A stretch of 64,000 nt of DNA, taken from Gordius sp. MW1. Lineage: Eukaryota > Nematomorpha > Gordioida > Gordea > Gordiidae. The stretch covers positions 9,260,413 to 9,324,412 of the forward strand of contig OZ038533.1 in assembly GCA_964036665.1 (NCBI GenBank), written 5' to 3'. Below are positions 11,007-24,851 of this stretch, piece after piece (the stretch's first letter is position 1; each line of letters opens with the position of its first letter). The translations under genes were made by a program, and so were the position numbers. Below the pieces are notes generated by a model. It had not been told where the DNA came from. It searched no databases and worked only from the letters and a program-made list of their open reading frames with translations.

Positions 11007-12388
11007 AAAATGATAGTTCTCGCAGCTTAAAACCTCTTTTCGGAAGTCAATCGAGGATAATAGGATTCTCAAATTATCTTACTTTTATATATTTTTTCAT
11101 GCTCTTTCACATAGAATCGAAAAAAATAAATATTTTTACCTCAAAATTTTTCACTTATTTTTCTTTCAACCGTATGCATCCGATGAAAGTTGTCGTTTTC
11201 AGACGTGGTTTCGATGATAAAAAGTAAAAATTTATCAGAATCGGAAAACTATTACTTTGAAATCATGATCGCATAGTGTATTTTTGAAAAATTAAGCACT
11301 CACGTTGCGATACAACAAACTAATCGCAACAATAAAACGTTGTCTTTTGTCAAAATGATAGTTCTCGCAGCTTAAAACCTCTTTTCGGAAGTTGATCGAG
11401 GATAATAGGATTCTCAAATTGGCTTACTTTTATATATTTTTCATGCTCTTTCATATAGAATCGAAAAAAATAAATATTTTTACCTCAAAATTTTTCATAT
11501 ATTTTTCTTTCAACCGTATGCATCCCATGAAAGTTGTCGTTGTCAGATGTGGTTTCGATGATAAAAAGTAAAAATTTATCAGAATCAGAAAACTATTACT
11601 TTGAAATCATGATCGCATAGTGCATTTTCAAAAATTAAGCACTCACGTTGCGATAACACAAACTAATCGCAACAATAAAACGTTGTCTTTTGTCAAAATG
11701 ATAGTTCTCGCAGCTTAAAACCTCTTTTCGGAAGTCAATCGAGGATAATAGGATTCTCAAATTATCTTACTTTTATATATTTTTTCATGCTCTTTCACAT
11801 AGAATCGAAAAAAATAAATATTTTTACCTCAAAATTTTTCACTTATTTTTCTTTCAACCGTATGCATCCGATGAAAGTTGTCGTTTTCAGACGTGGTTTC
11901 GATGATAAAAAGTAAAAATTTATCAGAATCAGAAAACTATTACTTTGAAATCATGATCGCATAGTGTATTTTTGAAAAATTAAGCACTCACGTTGCGATA
12001 CAACAAACTAATCGCAACAATAAAACGTTGTCTTTTGTCAAAATGATAGTTCTCGCAGCTTAAAACCTCTTTTCGGAAGTTGATCGAGGATAATAGGATT
12101 CTCAAATTGGCTTACTTTTATATATTTTTTTACGCTCTTTCACATAGAATCGAAAAAAATAAATATTTTTACCTCAAAATTTTTCATATATTTTTCTTTC
12201 AACCGTATGCATCCCATGAAAGTTGTCGTTGTCAGATGTGGTTTACATGATAAAAAGTAAAAATTTATCAGAATCAGAAAACTATTACTTTGAAATCATG
12301 ATCGCATAATGCATTTTTGAAAAATTAAGCACTCACGTTGCGATACAACAAACTAATCGCAACAATAAAACGTTGTCTTTTGTCAAAA
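11007..12388 (+). repeat. I-J dimer tandemly duplicated (~690 bp x 2)
   Basis: The I units at 11007 and 11695 share ATCTT, CACTTATTTT and AGTGTATTTTTG. The J units at 11353 and 12044 share AAGTTGATCG, CATATAT, CATCCCATG and GTTGTCAGATG. The CACTTAT tag is at about 11152 and 11843, an offset of 691 bp. The two J units differ (TTTCGATGAT and AGTGCATTTTC versus TTTACATGAT and CATAATGC). The second J therefore matches those at 6536 and 16176 better than its own neighbour. Confidence 0.75.
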
Positions 12389-15300
12389 TGATAGTTCTCG
12401 CAGCTTAAAACCTCTTTTCGGAAGTCAATCGAGGATAATAGGATTCTCAAATTGGCTTACTTTTATATATTTTTTCATGCTCTTTCACATAGAATCGAAA
12501 AAAATAAATATTTTTACCTCAAAATTTTTCACATATTTTTATTTCAACCGTATGCATCCGATGAAAGTTGTCGTTTTCAGACGTGGTTTCGATGATAAAA
12601 AGTAAAAATTTATCAGAATCAGAAAACTATTACTTTGAAATCATGATCGCATAGTGCATTTTTGAAAAATTAAGCACTCACGTTGCGATACAACAAACTA
12701 ATCGCAACAATAAAACGTTGTCTTTTGTCAAAATGATAGTTCTCGCAGCTTAAAACCTATTTTCGGAAGTCAATCGAGGATTATAGGATTCTCAAATTGG
12801 CTTACTTTTATATATTTTTTCATGCTCTTGCACATAGAATTGAAAAAAATAAATATTTTTACCTCAAAATTTTTCACATATTTTTCTTTGAACCGTATTC
12901 ATCCGATGAAAGTTGTCGTTTTCAGACGTGGTTTCTATGATCCCAAGTAAAAATTTATCAGAATCTGAAAACTATTACTTTGAAATCATGATCGCATAGA
13001 GCCATTTTCAAAAATTAAGCACTCACGTTGCGATACAACAAACTAATCGCAACAATAAAACGTTGTCTTTTGTCAAAATGATAGTTCTCGCAGCTTAAAA
13101 CCTCTTTTCGGAAGTCAATCGAGGATAATAGGATTCTCAAATTGGCTTACTTTTATATATTTTTTTATGCTCTTTCACATAGAATCGATAAAAATAAATA
13201 TTTTTACCTCAAAATTTTTCACATATTTTTCTTTCAACCGTATGCATCCGATGAAAGTTGTCGTTTTCAGACGTGGTTTCGATGATAAAAAGTAAAAATT
13301 TATCAGAATCAGAAAACTATTACTTTGAAATCATGATCGCATAGTGCATTTTCAAAAATTAAGCACTCACGTTGCGATACAACAAACTAATCGCAACAAT
13401 CAAACGTTGTCTTTTGTCAAAATGATAGTTCTCGCAGCTTAAAACCTATTTTCAAAAGTCAATCGAGGATTATAGGATTCTCAAATTGGCTTACTTTTAT
13501 ATATTTTTTCATGCTCTTTCACATAGAATTGAAAAAAATAAATTTACCTCAAAATTTTTCACATATTTTTCTTTGAACCGTATTCATCCGATGAAAGTTG
13601 TCGTTTTCAGACGTGGTTTCTATGATCCCAAGTAAAGATTTATCAGAATCTGAAAACTATTACTTTGAAATCATGATCGCATAGAGCCATTTTCAAAAAT
13701 TAAGCACTCACGTTGCGATACAACAAACTAATCGCAACAATAAAACGTTGTCTTTTATCAAAATGATAGTTCTCGCAGCTTAAACCCTCTTTTCGGAAGT
13801 CCATCGAGGATAATAGGATTCTCAAATTGGCTTACTTTTATATATTTTTTTCATGCTCTTTCACATAGAATTGAAAAAAATAAATATTTTTACCTCAAAA
13901 TTTTTCACAGATTTTTCTTTGAACCGTATTCATCCGATGAAAGTTGTCGTTTTCAGACGTGGTTTCTATGATCCCAAGTAAAAATTTATCAGAATCTGAT
14001 AACTATTACTTTGAAATCATGATCGCATATTGCATTTTTGAAAAATTAAGCACTCACGTTGCGATACAACAAACTAATCGCAACAATAAAACGTTGTCTT
14101 TTGTCAAAATGATAGTTCTCGCAGCTTAAAACCTCTTTTCGGAAGTCAATCGAGGATAATAGAATTCTCAAATTGACTTACTTTTATATATTTTTTTACG
14201 CTCTTTCACATATAATCGAAAAAAATAAATATTTTTACCTTAAAATTTTTCACATATTTTTCTTTCAACCGTATGCATCCGATGAAATTTGTCGTTTTCA
14301 GACGTGGTTTCGATGATAAAAAGAAAAAATTTATCAGAAGCAAAAAACTATTACTTTGAAATCATGATCGCATAGTGCATTTTTGAAAAATTAAGCACTC
14401 ACGTTGCGATACAACAAACTAATCGCAACAATAAAACGTTGTCTTTTGTCAAAATGATAGTTCTCGCAGCTTAAAACCTCTTTTCGGAAGTCAATCGAGG
14501 ATAATAGGATTCTCAAATTGGCTTACTTTTATATATTTTTTTATGCTCTTTCACATAGAATCGAAAAAAATAAATTTTTTTACCTCAAAATTTTTCACAT
14601 ATTTTTCTTTCAACCGTATGCATCCGATGAAAGTTGTCGTTTTCAGACGTGGTTTCGATGATAAAAAGTAAAAATTTATCAGAATCAGAAAACTATTACT
14701 TTGAAATCATGATCGCATAGTGCATTTTCAAAAATTAAGCACTCACGTTGCGATACAACAAACTAATCGCAACAATCAAACGTTGTCTTTTGTCAAAATG
14801 ATAGTTCTCGCAGCTTAAAACCTCTTTTCGGAAGTCAATCGAGGATAATAGGATTCTCAAGTTATCTTACTTTTATATATTTTTTCATGCTCTTTCACAT
14901 AGAATCGAAAAAAATAAATATTTTTACCTCAAAATTTTTCACATATTTTTCTTTCAACCGTATGCATCCGATGAAAGTTGTCGTTTTCAGACGTGGTTTC
15001 GATGATAAAAAGTAAAAATTTATCAGAATCAGAAAACTATTACTTTGAAATCATGATCGCATAGTGTATTTTTGAAAACTTAAGCACTCACGTTGCGATA
15101 CAACAAACTAATCGCAACAATAAAACGTTGTCTTTTGTCAAAATGATAGTTCTCGCAGCTTAAAACCTCTTTTCGGAAGTTGATCGAGGATAATAGGATT
15201 CTCAAATTGGCTTACTTTTATATATTTTTTTACGCTCTTTCACATAGAATCGAAAAAAATAAATATTTTTACCTCAAAATTTTTCATATATTTTTCTTTC

Positions 15301-15499
15301 AACCGTATGCATCCCATGAAAGTTGTCGTTGTCAGATGTGGTTTCCATGATAAAAAGTAAAAATTTATCAGAATCAGAAAACTATTACTTTGATATCATG
15401 ATCGAATAATGCATTTTTGAAAAATTAAGCACTCACGTTGCGATACAACAAACTAATCGCAACAATAAAACGTTGTCTTTTGTCAAAATGATAGTTCTC
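12389..15499 (+). repeat. Composite block K-H-A-C-D-E-A''-I'-J
   Basis: This block joins pieces seen elsewhere. J-K-H at 12044-13077 follows the order at 6536-7570. A at 13078 has GATAAAA and AATCAAACG, as at 3788. C at 13421 follows A directly, so the B unit present at 345 and 4132 is missing. D, E, A'', I', J at 13763-15486 follow the order at 8596-10000, with an offset of 5,166 bp. Private changes include CTATTTTCAAAAG near 13445, AGTAAAGATTT near 13633, CTCAAGTTATC near 14857 and GAAAACTTAAG near 15073. Confidence 0.7.
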
Positions 15500-18400
15500 G
15501 CAGCAAAAACCTCTTTTCGGAAGTCAATCGAGGATAATAGGATTCTCAAATTGGCTTACTTTTATATATTTTTTTATGCTCTTTCTCAGAGAATCGAAAA
15601 AAATAAATATTTTTACCTCAAAATTTTTCACATATTTTTCTTTCAACCGTATGCATCCGATGAAAGTTGTCGTTTTCAGACGTGGTTTCGATGATAAAAA
15701 GTAAAAATTTATCAGAATCAGAAAACTATTACTTTGAAATCATGATCGCATAGTGCATTTTCAAAAATTAAGCACTCACGTTGCGATACAACAAACTAAT
15801 CGCAACAATAAAACGTTGTCTTTTGTCAAAATGATAGTTCTCGCAGCTTAAAACCTCTTTTCGGAAGTCAATCGAGGATAATAGGATTCTCAAATTATCT
15901 TACTTTTATATATTTTTTCATGCTCTTTCACATAGAATCGAAAAAAATAAATATTTTTACCTCAAAATTTTTCACTTATTTTTCTTTCAACCGTATGCAT
16001 CCGATGAAAGTTGTCGTTTTCAGACGTGGTTTCGATGATAAAAAGTAAAAATTTATCAGAATCAGAAAACTATTACTATGAAATCATGATCGCATAGTGT
16101 ATTTTTGAAAAATTAAGCACTCACGTTGCGATACAACAAACTAATCGCAACAATAAAACGTTGTCTTTTGTCAAAATGATAGTTCTCGCAGCTTAAAACC
16201 TCTTTTCGGAAGTTGATCGAGGATAATAGGATTCTCAAATTGGCTTACTTTTATATATTTTTTTACGCTCTTTCACATAGAATCGAAAAAAATAAATATT
16301 TTTACCTCAAAATTTTTCATATATTTTTCTTTCAACCGTATGCATCCCATGAAAGTTGTCGTTGTCAGATGTGGTTTACATGATAAAAAGTAAAAATTTA
16401 TCAGAATCAGAAAACTATTACTTTGAAATCATGATCGCATAATGCATTTTTGAAAAATTAAGCACTCACGTTGCGATACAACAAACTAATCGCAACAATA
16501 AAACGTTGTCTTTTGTCAAAATGATAGTTCTCGCAGCTTAAAACCTCTTTTCGGAAGTCAATCGAGGATAATAGGATTCTCAAATTGGCTTACTTTTATA
16601 TATTTTTTCATGCTCTTTCACATAGAATCGAAAAAAATAAAAATTTTTACCTCAAAATTTTTCACATATTTTTATTTCAACCGTATGCATCCGATGAAAG
16701 TTGTCGTTTTCAGACGTGGTTTCGATGATAAAAAGTAAAAATTTATCAGAATCAGAAAACTATTACTTTGAAATCATGATCGCATAGTGCATTTTTGAAA
16801 AATTAAGCACTCACGTTGCGATACAACAAACTAATCGCAACAATAAAACGTTGTCTTTCGTCAAAATGATAGTTCTCGCAGCTTAAAACCTATTTTCGGA
16901 AGTCAATCGAGGATTATAGGATTCTCAAATCGGCTTACTTTTATATATTTTTTCATGCTCTTTCACATAGAATTGAAAAAAATAAATATTTTTACCTCAA
17001 AATTTTTCACATATTTTTCTTTGAATCGTATTCATCCGATGAAAGTTGTCGTTTTCAGACGTGGTTTCTATGATCCCAAGTAAAAATTTATCAGAATCTG
17101 AAAACTATTACTTTGAAATCATGATCGCATAGAGCCATTTTCAAAAATTAAGCACTCACGTTGCGATACAACAAACTAATCGCAACAATAAAACGTTGTC
17201 TTTTGTCAAAATGCGCAGCTTAAAACCTCTTTTCGGAAGTCAATCGAGGATAATAGGATTCTCAAATTGGCTTACTTTTATATATTTTTTTATGCTCTTT
17301 CACATAGAATCGAAAAAAATAAATATTTTTACCTCAAAATTTTTCACATATTTTTCTTTCAACCGTATGCATCCGATGAAAGTTGTCGTTTTCAGACGTG
17401 GTTTCGATGATAAAAAGTAAAAATTTATCAGAATCAGAAAACTATTACTTTGAAATCATGATCGCATAGTGCATTTTCAAAAATTAAGCACTCACGTTGC
17501 GATACAACAAACTAATCGCAACAATCAAACGTTGTCTTTTGTCAAAATGATAGTTCTCGCAGCTTAAAACCTCTTTTCGGAAGTCAATCGAGGATAATAG
17601 GATTCTCAAATTATCTTACTTTTATATATTTTTTCATGCTCTTTCACATAGAATCGAAAAAAATAAATATTTTTACCTCAAAATTTTTCACATATTTTTA
17701 TTTCAACCGTATGCATCCGATGAAAGTTGTCGTTTTCAGACGTGGTTTCGATGATAAAAAGTAAAAATTTATCAGAATCAGAAAACTATTACTTTGAAAT
17801 CATGATCGCATAGTGCATTTTTGAAAAATAAGCACTCACGTTGCGATACAACAAACTAATCGCAACAATAAAACGTTGTCTTTTGTCAAAATGATAGTTC
17901 TCGCAGCTTAAAACCTATTTTCGGAAGTCAATCGAGGATTATAGGATTCTCAAATTGGCTTACTTTTATATATTTTTTCATGCTCTTTCACATAGAATTG
18001 AAAAAAATAAATATTTTTACCTCAAAATTTTTCACATATTTTTCTTTGAACCGTATTCATCCGATGAAAGTTGTCGTTTTCAGACGTGGTTTCTATGATC
18101 CCAAGTAAAAATTTATCAGAATCTGAAAACTATTACTTTGAAATCATGATCGCATAGAGCCATTTTCAAAAATTAAGCACTCACGTTGCGATACAACAAA
18201 CTAATCGCAACAATAAAACGTTGTCTTTTATCAAAATGATAGTTCTCGCAGCCTAAACCCTCTTTTCGGAAGTCCATCGAGGATAATAGGATTCTCAAAT
18301 TGGCTTACTTTTATATATTTTTTTCATGCTCTTTCACATAGAATTGAAAAAAATAAATATTTTTACCTCAAAATTTTTCACATATTTTTCTTTGAACCGT

Positions 18401-19705
18401 ATTCATCCGATGAAAGTTGTCGTTTTCAGACGTGGTTTCTATGATCCCAAGTAAATATTTATCAGAATCTGATAACTATTACTTTGAAATCATGATCGCA
18501 TATTGCATTTTTGAAAAATTAAGCACTCACGTTGCGATACAACAAACTAATCGCAACAATAAAACGTTGTCTTTTGTCAAAATGATAGTTCTCGCAGCTT
18601 AAAACCTCTTTTCGGAAGTCAATCGAGGATAATAGAATTCTCAAATTGACTTACTTTTATATATTTTTTTACGCTCTTTCACATATAATCGAAAAAAATA
18701 AATATTTTTACCTTAAAATTTTTCACATATTTTTCTTTCAACCGTATGCATCCGATGAAATTTGTCGTTTTCAGACGTGGTTTCGATGATAAAAAGAAAA
18801 AATTTATCAGAAGCAAAAAACTATTACTTTGAAATCATGATCGCATAGTGCATTTTTGAAAAATTAAGCACTCACGTTGCGATACAACAAACTAATCGCA
18901 ACAATAAAACGTTGTCTTTTGTCAAAATGATAGTTCTCGCAGCTTAAAACCTCTTTTCGGAAGTCAATCGAGGATAATAGGATTCTCAAATTGGCTTACT
19001 TTTATATATTTTTTTATGCTCTTTCACATAGAATCGAAAAAAATAAATATTTTTACCTCAAAATTTTTCACACATTTTTCTTTCAACCGTATGCATCCGA
19101 TGAAAGTTGTCGTTTTCAGACGTGGTTTCGATGATAAAAAGTAAAAATTTATCAGAATCAGAAAACTATTACTTTGAAATCATGATCGCATAGTGCATTT
19201 TCAAAAATTAAGCACTCACGTTGCGATACAACAAACTAATCGCAACAATCAAACGTTGTCTTTTGTCAAAATAATAGTTCTCGCAGCTTAAAACCTCTTT
19301 TCGGAAGTCAATCGAGGATAATAGGATTCTCAAATTATCTTACTTTTATATATTTTTTCATGCTCTTTCACATAGAATCGAAAAAAATAAATATTTTTAC
19401 CTCAAAATTTTTCACATATTTTTCTTTCAACCGTATGCATCCGATGAAAGTTGTCGTTTTCAGACGTGGTTTCGATGATAAAAAGTAAAAATTTATCAGA
19501 ATCAGAAAACTATTACTTTGAAATCATGATCGCATAGTCTATTTTTGAAAAATTAAGCACTCACGTTGCGATACAACAAACTAATCGCAACAATAAAACG
19601 TTGTCTTTTGTCAAAATGATAGTTCTCGCAGCTTAAAACCTCTTTTCGGAAGTTGATCGAGGATAATAGGATTCTCAAATTGGCTTACTTTTATATATTT
19701 TTTTA
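15500..19705 (+). repeat. 12-monomer HOR block, copy 2 (offset 9,640 bp)
   Basis: This is the second copy of 5860-10065. Shared private tags are TATTACTATG (6431 and 16070), TTTACATGAT, the 8-bp loss AAAATGCGCAGC (7570 and 17210), GCAGCCTAAACCC in D (8615 and 18250) and AATAATAGTT (9631 and 19270). Differences seen in this copy include AAAAATTTTTACC near 16640, CAAATCGGC near 16927, TTTGAATCGTA near 17022, GAAAAATAAGC near 17822 and AGTAAATATTT near 18450. The copies are 28 monomers apart with unrelated order between them. Confidence 0.85.
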
Positions 19706-21728
19706 CGCTCTTTCACATAGAATCGAAAAAAATAAATATTTTTACCTCAAAATTTTTCATATATTTTTCTTTCAACCGTATGCATCCCATGAAAGTTGTC
19801 GTTGTCAGATGTGGTTTCCATGATAAAAAGTAAAAATTTATCAGAATCAGAAAACTATTACTTTGATATCATGATCGAATAAGGCATTTTTGAAAAATTA
19901 AGCACTCACGTTGCGATACAACAAACTAATCGCAACAATAAAATGTTGTCTTTTGTCATAATGATAGTTCTCGCAGCTTAAAACCTCTTTTCGGAAGTCA
20001 ATCGAGGATAATAGGATTCTCAAATTGGCTTACTTTTATATATTTTTTCATGCTCTTTCACATAGAATCAAAAAAAATAAATATTTTTACCTCAAAATTT
20101 TTCACATATTTTTCTTTCAACCGTATGCATCCGATGAAAGTTGTGGTTTTCAGACGTGGTTTCGATGATAAAAAGTAAAAATTTATCAGAATCAGAAAAC
20201 TATTACTTTGAAATCATGATCGCATAGTGCATTTTTGAAAAATTAAGCACTCACGTTGCCATACAACAAACTAATCGCAACAATAAAACGTTGTATTTTG
20301 TCAAAATGATAGTTCTCGCAGCTTAAAACCTATTTTCGGAAGTCATCGGAGGATTATAGGATTCTCAAATTGGCTTACTTTTATATATTTTTTTCATGCT
20401 CTTTCACATAGAATTGAAAAAAATAAATATTTTTACCTCAAAATTTTTCACATATTTTTCTTTGAACCGTATTCATCCGATGAAAGTTGTCGTTTTCAGA
20501 CGTGGTTTCTATGATCCCAAGTAAAAATTTATCAGAATCTGAAAACTATTACTTTGAAATCATGATCGCATAGTGCATTTTCAAAAATTAAGCACTCACG
20601 TTGCGATACAACAAACTAATCGCAACAATAAAACGTTGTCTTTTGTCAAAATGATAGTTCTCGCAGCTTAAAACCTCTTTTCGGAAGTCAATCGAGGATA
20701 ATAGGATTCTCAAATTCGCTTACTTTTATATATTTTTTCATGCTCTTTCACATAGAATTGAAAAAAATAAATATTTTTACCTCAAAATTTTTCACATATT
20801 TTTCTTTGAACCGTATTCATCCGATGAAAGTTGTCGTTTTCAGACGTGGTTTCTATGATCCCAAGTAAAAATTTATCAGAATCTAAAAACTATTACTTTG
20901 AAATCATGATCGCATAGTGCATTTTCAAAAATTAAGCACTCACGTTGCGATACAACAAACTAATCGCAACAAACGTTGTCTTTTGTCAAAATGATAGTTC
21001 TCGCAGCTTAAAACCTCTTTTCGGAAGTCAATCGAGGATAATAGGATTCTCAAATTATCTTACTTTTATATATTTTTTCATGCTCTTTCACATAGAATCG
21101 AAAAAAATAAATATTTTTACCTCAAAATTTTTTACATATTTTTCTTTCAACCGTATGCATCCGATGAAAGTTGTCGTTTTCAGACGTGGTTTCGATGATA
21201 AAAAGTAAAAATTTATCAGAATCTGAAAACTATTACTTTGAAATCATGATCGCATAGTGCCTTTTTAAAAAATTAAGCACTCACGTTGCGATACAACAAA
21301 CTAATCGCAACAATAAAACGCTGTCTTTTGTCAAAATGATAGTTCTCGCAGCTTAAAACCTCTTTTCGGAAGTCAATCGAGGATAATAGGATTCTCAAAT
21401 TCGCTTATTTTTATATATTTTTTCATGCTCTTTCACATAGAATCGAAAAAAATAAATATTTTTACCTCAAAATTTTTCACATATTTTTCTTTCAACCGTA
21501 TGCATCCGATGAAAGTTGTCGTTTTCAGACGTGGTTTCGATGATAAAAAGTAAAAATTTATCAGAATCAGAAAACTATTACTTTGAAATCATGATCGCAT
21601 AGTGCATTTTCAAAAATTAAGCACTCACGTTGCGATACAACAAACTAATCGCAACAATAAAACGTTGTCTTTTGTCAAAATGATAGTTCTCGCAGCTTAA
21701 AACCTCTTTTCGGAAGTCAATCGAGGAT
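19706..21728 (+). repeat. Transition zone of mixed monomers
   Basis: Units start near 19960, 20304, 20650, 20991, 21335 and 21673. New tags appear here that are absent upstream: ATCAAAAAAAAT at about 20067, TTGTATTTTG with AAGTCATCGGAGG at about 20291-20352, the CGCTT version of the 68-70 site (from 20716), and the 4-bp-shortened CAACAAACG (first at about 20969). The zone marks a change from the 0-20 kb HOR family to the one that dominates further right. Only satellite is present. Confidence 0.7.
20925..21665 (+). repeat. M-N monomer pair, outlying copy
   Basis: The M unit has CAACAAACG before it, ATCTT, TTTTTTACAT, CTGAAAAC, TGCCTTTTTAAAAAATT and ACGCTGTC. The N unit has CGCTTATTTTT. The same pair, with all these private tags in the same order, occurs near 39500-40210, 40880-41520, 44650-45350 and 46020-46670. 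This copy is about 18.5 kb from the nearest other one (20945 versus 39502, offset 18,557 bp), and the units between do not carry the tags. Confidence 0.8.
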
Positions 21729-22505
21729 AATAGGATTCTCAAATTGGCTTACTTTTATATTTATTTTCATGCTCTTTCACATAGAATTGAAAAAAATAAA
21801 TATTTTTACCTCAAAATTTTTCACATCTTTTTCTTTGAACCGTATTCATCCGATGAAAGTTGTCGTTTTCAGACGTGGTTTCTATGATCCCAAGTAAAAA
21901 TTTATCAGAATCTGAAAACTATTACTTTGAAATCATGATCGCATAGAGCTATTATCAAAAATTAAGCACTCACGTTGCAATACAACAAACTAATCGCAAC
22001 AAACGTTGTCTATTGTCAAAATGATAGTTCTCGCAGCTTAAAACCTCTTTTCGGAAGTCAATCGAGGATAATAGGATTCTCAAATTGGCTTACTTTTATA
22101 TATTTTTTCATGCTCTTTCACATAGAATCGAAAAAAATAAATATTTTTACCTCAAAATTTTTCACATATTTTTCTTTCAACCGTATGCATCCGATGAAAG
22201 TTGTCGTTTTCAGACGTGGTTTCGATGATAAAAAGTAAAAATTTATCAGAATCAGAAAACTATTACTTTGAAATCATGATCGCATAGTGCATTTTCCAAA
22301 ATTAAGCACTCACGTTGCGATACAACAAACTAATCGCAACAATAAAACGCTGTCTTTTGTCAAAATGATAGTTCTCGCAGCTTAAAACCTCTTTTCGGAA
22401 GTCAATCGAGGATAATAGGATTCTCAAATTATCTTACTTTTATATATTTTTCATGCTCTTTCACATAGAATCGAAAAAAATAAATATTTTTACCTCAAAA
22501 TTTTT
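21729..22505 (+). repeat. Duplicated segment, copy 1 (offset 3,093 bp)
   Basis: This segment matches 24822-25598. Shared private tags are TTATATTTATTTTC (about 21755), CACATCTTTTTC, AGAGCTATTATCAAAA, TTGTCTATTGTC, CATTTTCCAAAATT and ACGCTGTC. One difference is GTTGCAATAC here versus GTTGCGATAC in the other copy (about 21979), which breaks a base pair of the dyad in this unit. Confidence 0.8.
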
Positions 22506-24851
22506 CACATATTTTTCTTTCAACCGTATGCATCCGATGAAAGTTGTCGTTTTCAGACGTGGTTGCGATGATAAAAAGTAAAAATTTATCAGAATCAGAA
22601 AACTATTACTTTGAAATCATGATCGCATAGTGTATTTTTGAAAAATTAAGCACTCACGTTGCGATACAACAAACCAATCGCAACAATAAAACGTTGTCTT
22701 TTGTCAAAATGATAGTTGTCGCAGCTTAAAACCTCTTTTCGGAAGTCAATCCAGGATAATAGGATTCTCAAATTGGATTACTTTTATATATTTTTTTACG
22801 CTCTTTCACATAGAATCGAAAAAAATAAATATTTTTACCTCAAAATTTTTCATATATTTTTCTTTCAACCGTATGCATCCCATGAAAGTTGTCGTTGTCA
22901 GATGTGGTTTCCATGATAAAAAGTAAAAATTTATCAGAATCAGAAAACTATTACTTTGAAATCATGATCGCATAATGCATTTTTGAAAAATTAAGCACTC
23001 ACGTTGCGATACAACAAACTAATCGCAACAATAAAACGTTGTCTTTTGTCAAAATGATAGTTCTCGCAGCTTAAAACCTCTTTTCGGAAGTCAATCGAGG
23101 ATAATAGGATTCTCAAATTGGCTTACTTTTATATATTTTTTCATGCTCTTTCACATGGAATCGAAAAAAATAAATATTTTTACCTCAAAATTTTTCACAT
23201 ATTTTTATTTCAACCGTATGCATCCGATGTCGTTTTCAGACGTGGTTTCGATGATAAAAAGTAAAAATTTATCAGAATCAGAAAACTATTACTTTGAAAT
23301 CATGATCGCATAGTGCATTTTTGAAAAATTAAGCACTCACGTTGCGATACAACAAACTAATCGCAACAATAAAACGTTGTCTTTTGTCAAAATGATAGTT
23401 CTCGCAGCTTAAAACCTATTTTCGGAAGTCAATCGAGGATTATAGGATTCTCAAATTGGCTTACTTTTATATATTTTTTCATGCTCTTTCACATAGAATT
23501 GAAAAAAATAAATATTTTTACCTCAAAATTTTTCACATATTTTTCTTTGAACCGTATTCATCCGATGAAAGTTGTCGTTTTCAGACGTGGTTTCTATGAT
23601 CCCAAGTAAAAATTTATCAGAATCTGAAAACTATTACTTTGAAATTATGATCGCATAGAGCCATTTTCAAAAATTAAGCACTCACGTTGCGATACAACAA
23701 ACTAATCGCAACAATAAAACGTTGTCTTTTATCAAAATGATAGTTCTCGCAGCTTAAACCCTCTTTTCGGAAGTCCATCGAGGATAATAGGATTCTCAAA
23801 TTGGCTTACTTTTATATATTTTTTTCATGCTCTTTCACATAGAATTGAAAAAAATAAATATTTTTACCTCAAAATTTTTCACATATTTTTCTTTGAACCG
23901 TATTCATCCGATGAAAGTTGTCGTTTTCAGACGTGGTTTCTATGATGCCAAGTAAAAATTTATCAGAATCTGAAAACTATTACTTTGAAATCATGATCGC
24001 ATATTGCATTTTTGAAAAATTAATCACTCACGTTGCGATACAACAAACTAATCGCAACAATAAAACGTTGTCTTTTGTCAAAATGATAGTTCTCGCAGCT
24101 TAAAACCTCTTTTCGGAAGTCAATCGAGGATAATAGAATTCTCAAATTGACTTACTTTTATATATTTTTTTACGCTCTTTCACATATAATCGAAAAAAAT
24201 AAATATTTTTACCTTAAAATTTTTCACATATTTTTCTTTCAACCGTATGCATCCGATGAAATTTGTCGTTTTCAGACGTGGTTTCGATGATAAAAAGAAA
24301 AAATTTATCAGAAGCAAAAAACTATTACTTTGAAATCATGATCGCATAGTGCATTTTTGAAAAATTAAGCACTCACGTTGCGATACAACAAACTAATCGC
24401 AACAATAAAACGTTGTCTTTTGTCAAAATGATAGTTCTCGCAGCTTAAAACCTCTTTTCGGAAGTCAATCGAGGATAATAGGATTCTCAAATTGGCTTAC
24501 TTTTATATATTTTTTTATGCTCTTTCACATAGAATCGAAAAAAATAAATATTTTTACCTCAAAATTTTTCACATATTTTTCTTTCAACCGTATGCATCCG
24601 ATGAAAGTTGTCGTTTTCAGACGTGGTTTCGATGATAAAAAGTAAAAATTTATCAGAATCAGAAAACTATTACTTTGAAATCATGATCGCATAGTGCATT
24701 TTTGAAAAATTAAGCACTCACGTTGCGATACAACAAACTAATCGCAACAATAAAACGTTGTATTTTGTCAAAATGATAGTTCTCGCAGCTTAAAACCTAT
24801 TTTCGGAAGTCATCGGAGGATTATAGGATTCTCAAATTGGCTTACTTTTAT
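22457..24851 (+). repeat. 7-monomer block, copy 1 (offset 6,516 bp)
   Basis: This block matches 28973-31367. Shared tags include GGTTGCGATG (22561 and 29077), the 7-bp loss CCGATGTCGTTTTC (23225 and 29741), the D and E units with GAATTC (24136 and 30652), and TTGTATTTTG followed by AAGTCATCGGAGG (24761 and 31277). About ten substitutions separate the copies, for example here AAACCAATCGC, AGTTGTCGCAG and CAATCCAGG near 22671-22752, CATGGAATCG near 23155 and ATGATGCCAAG near 23941. The copies are thus close, but not the youngest in the window. Confidence 0.85.
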
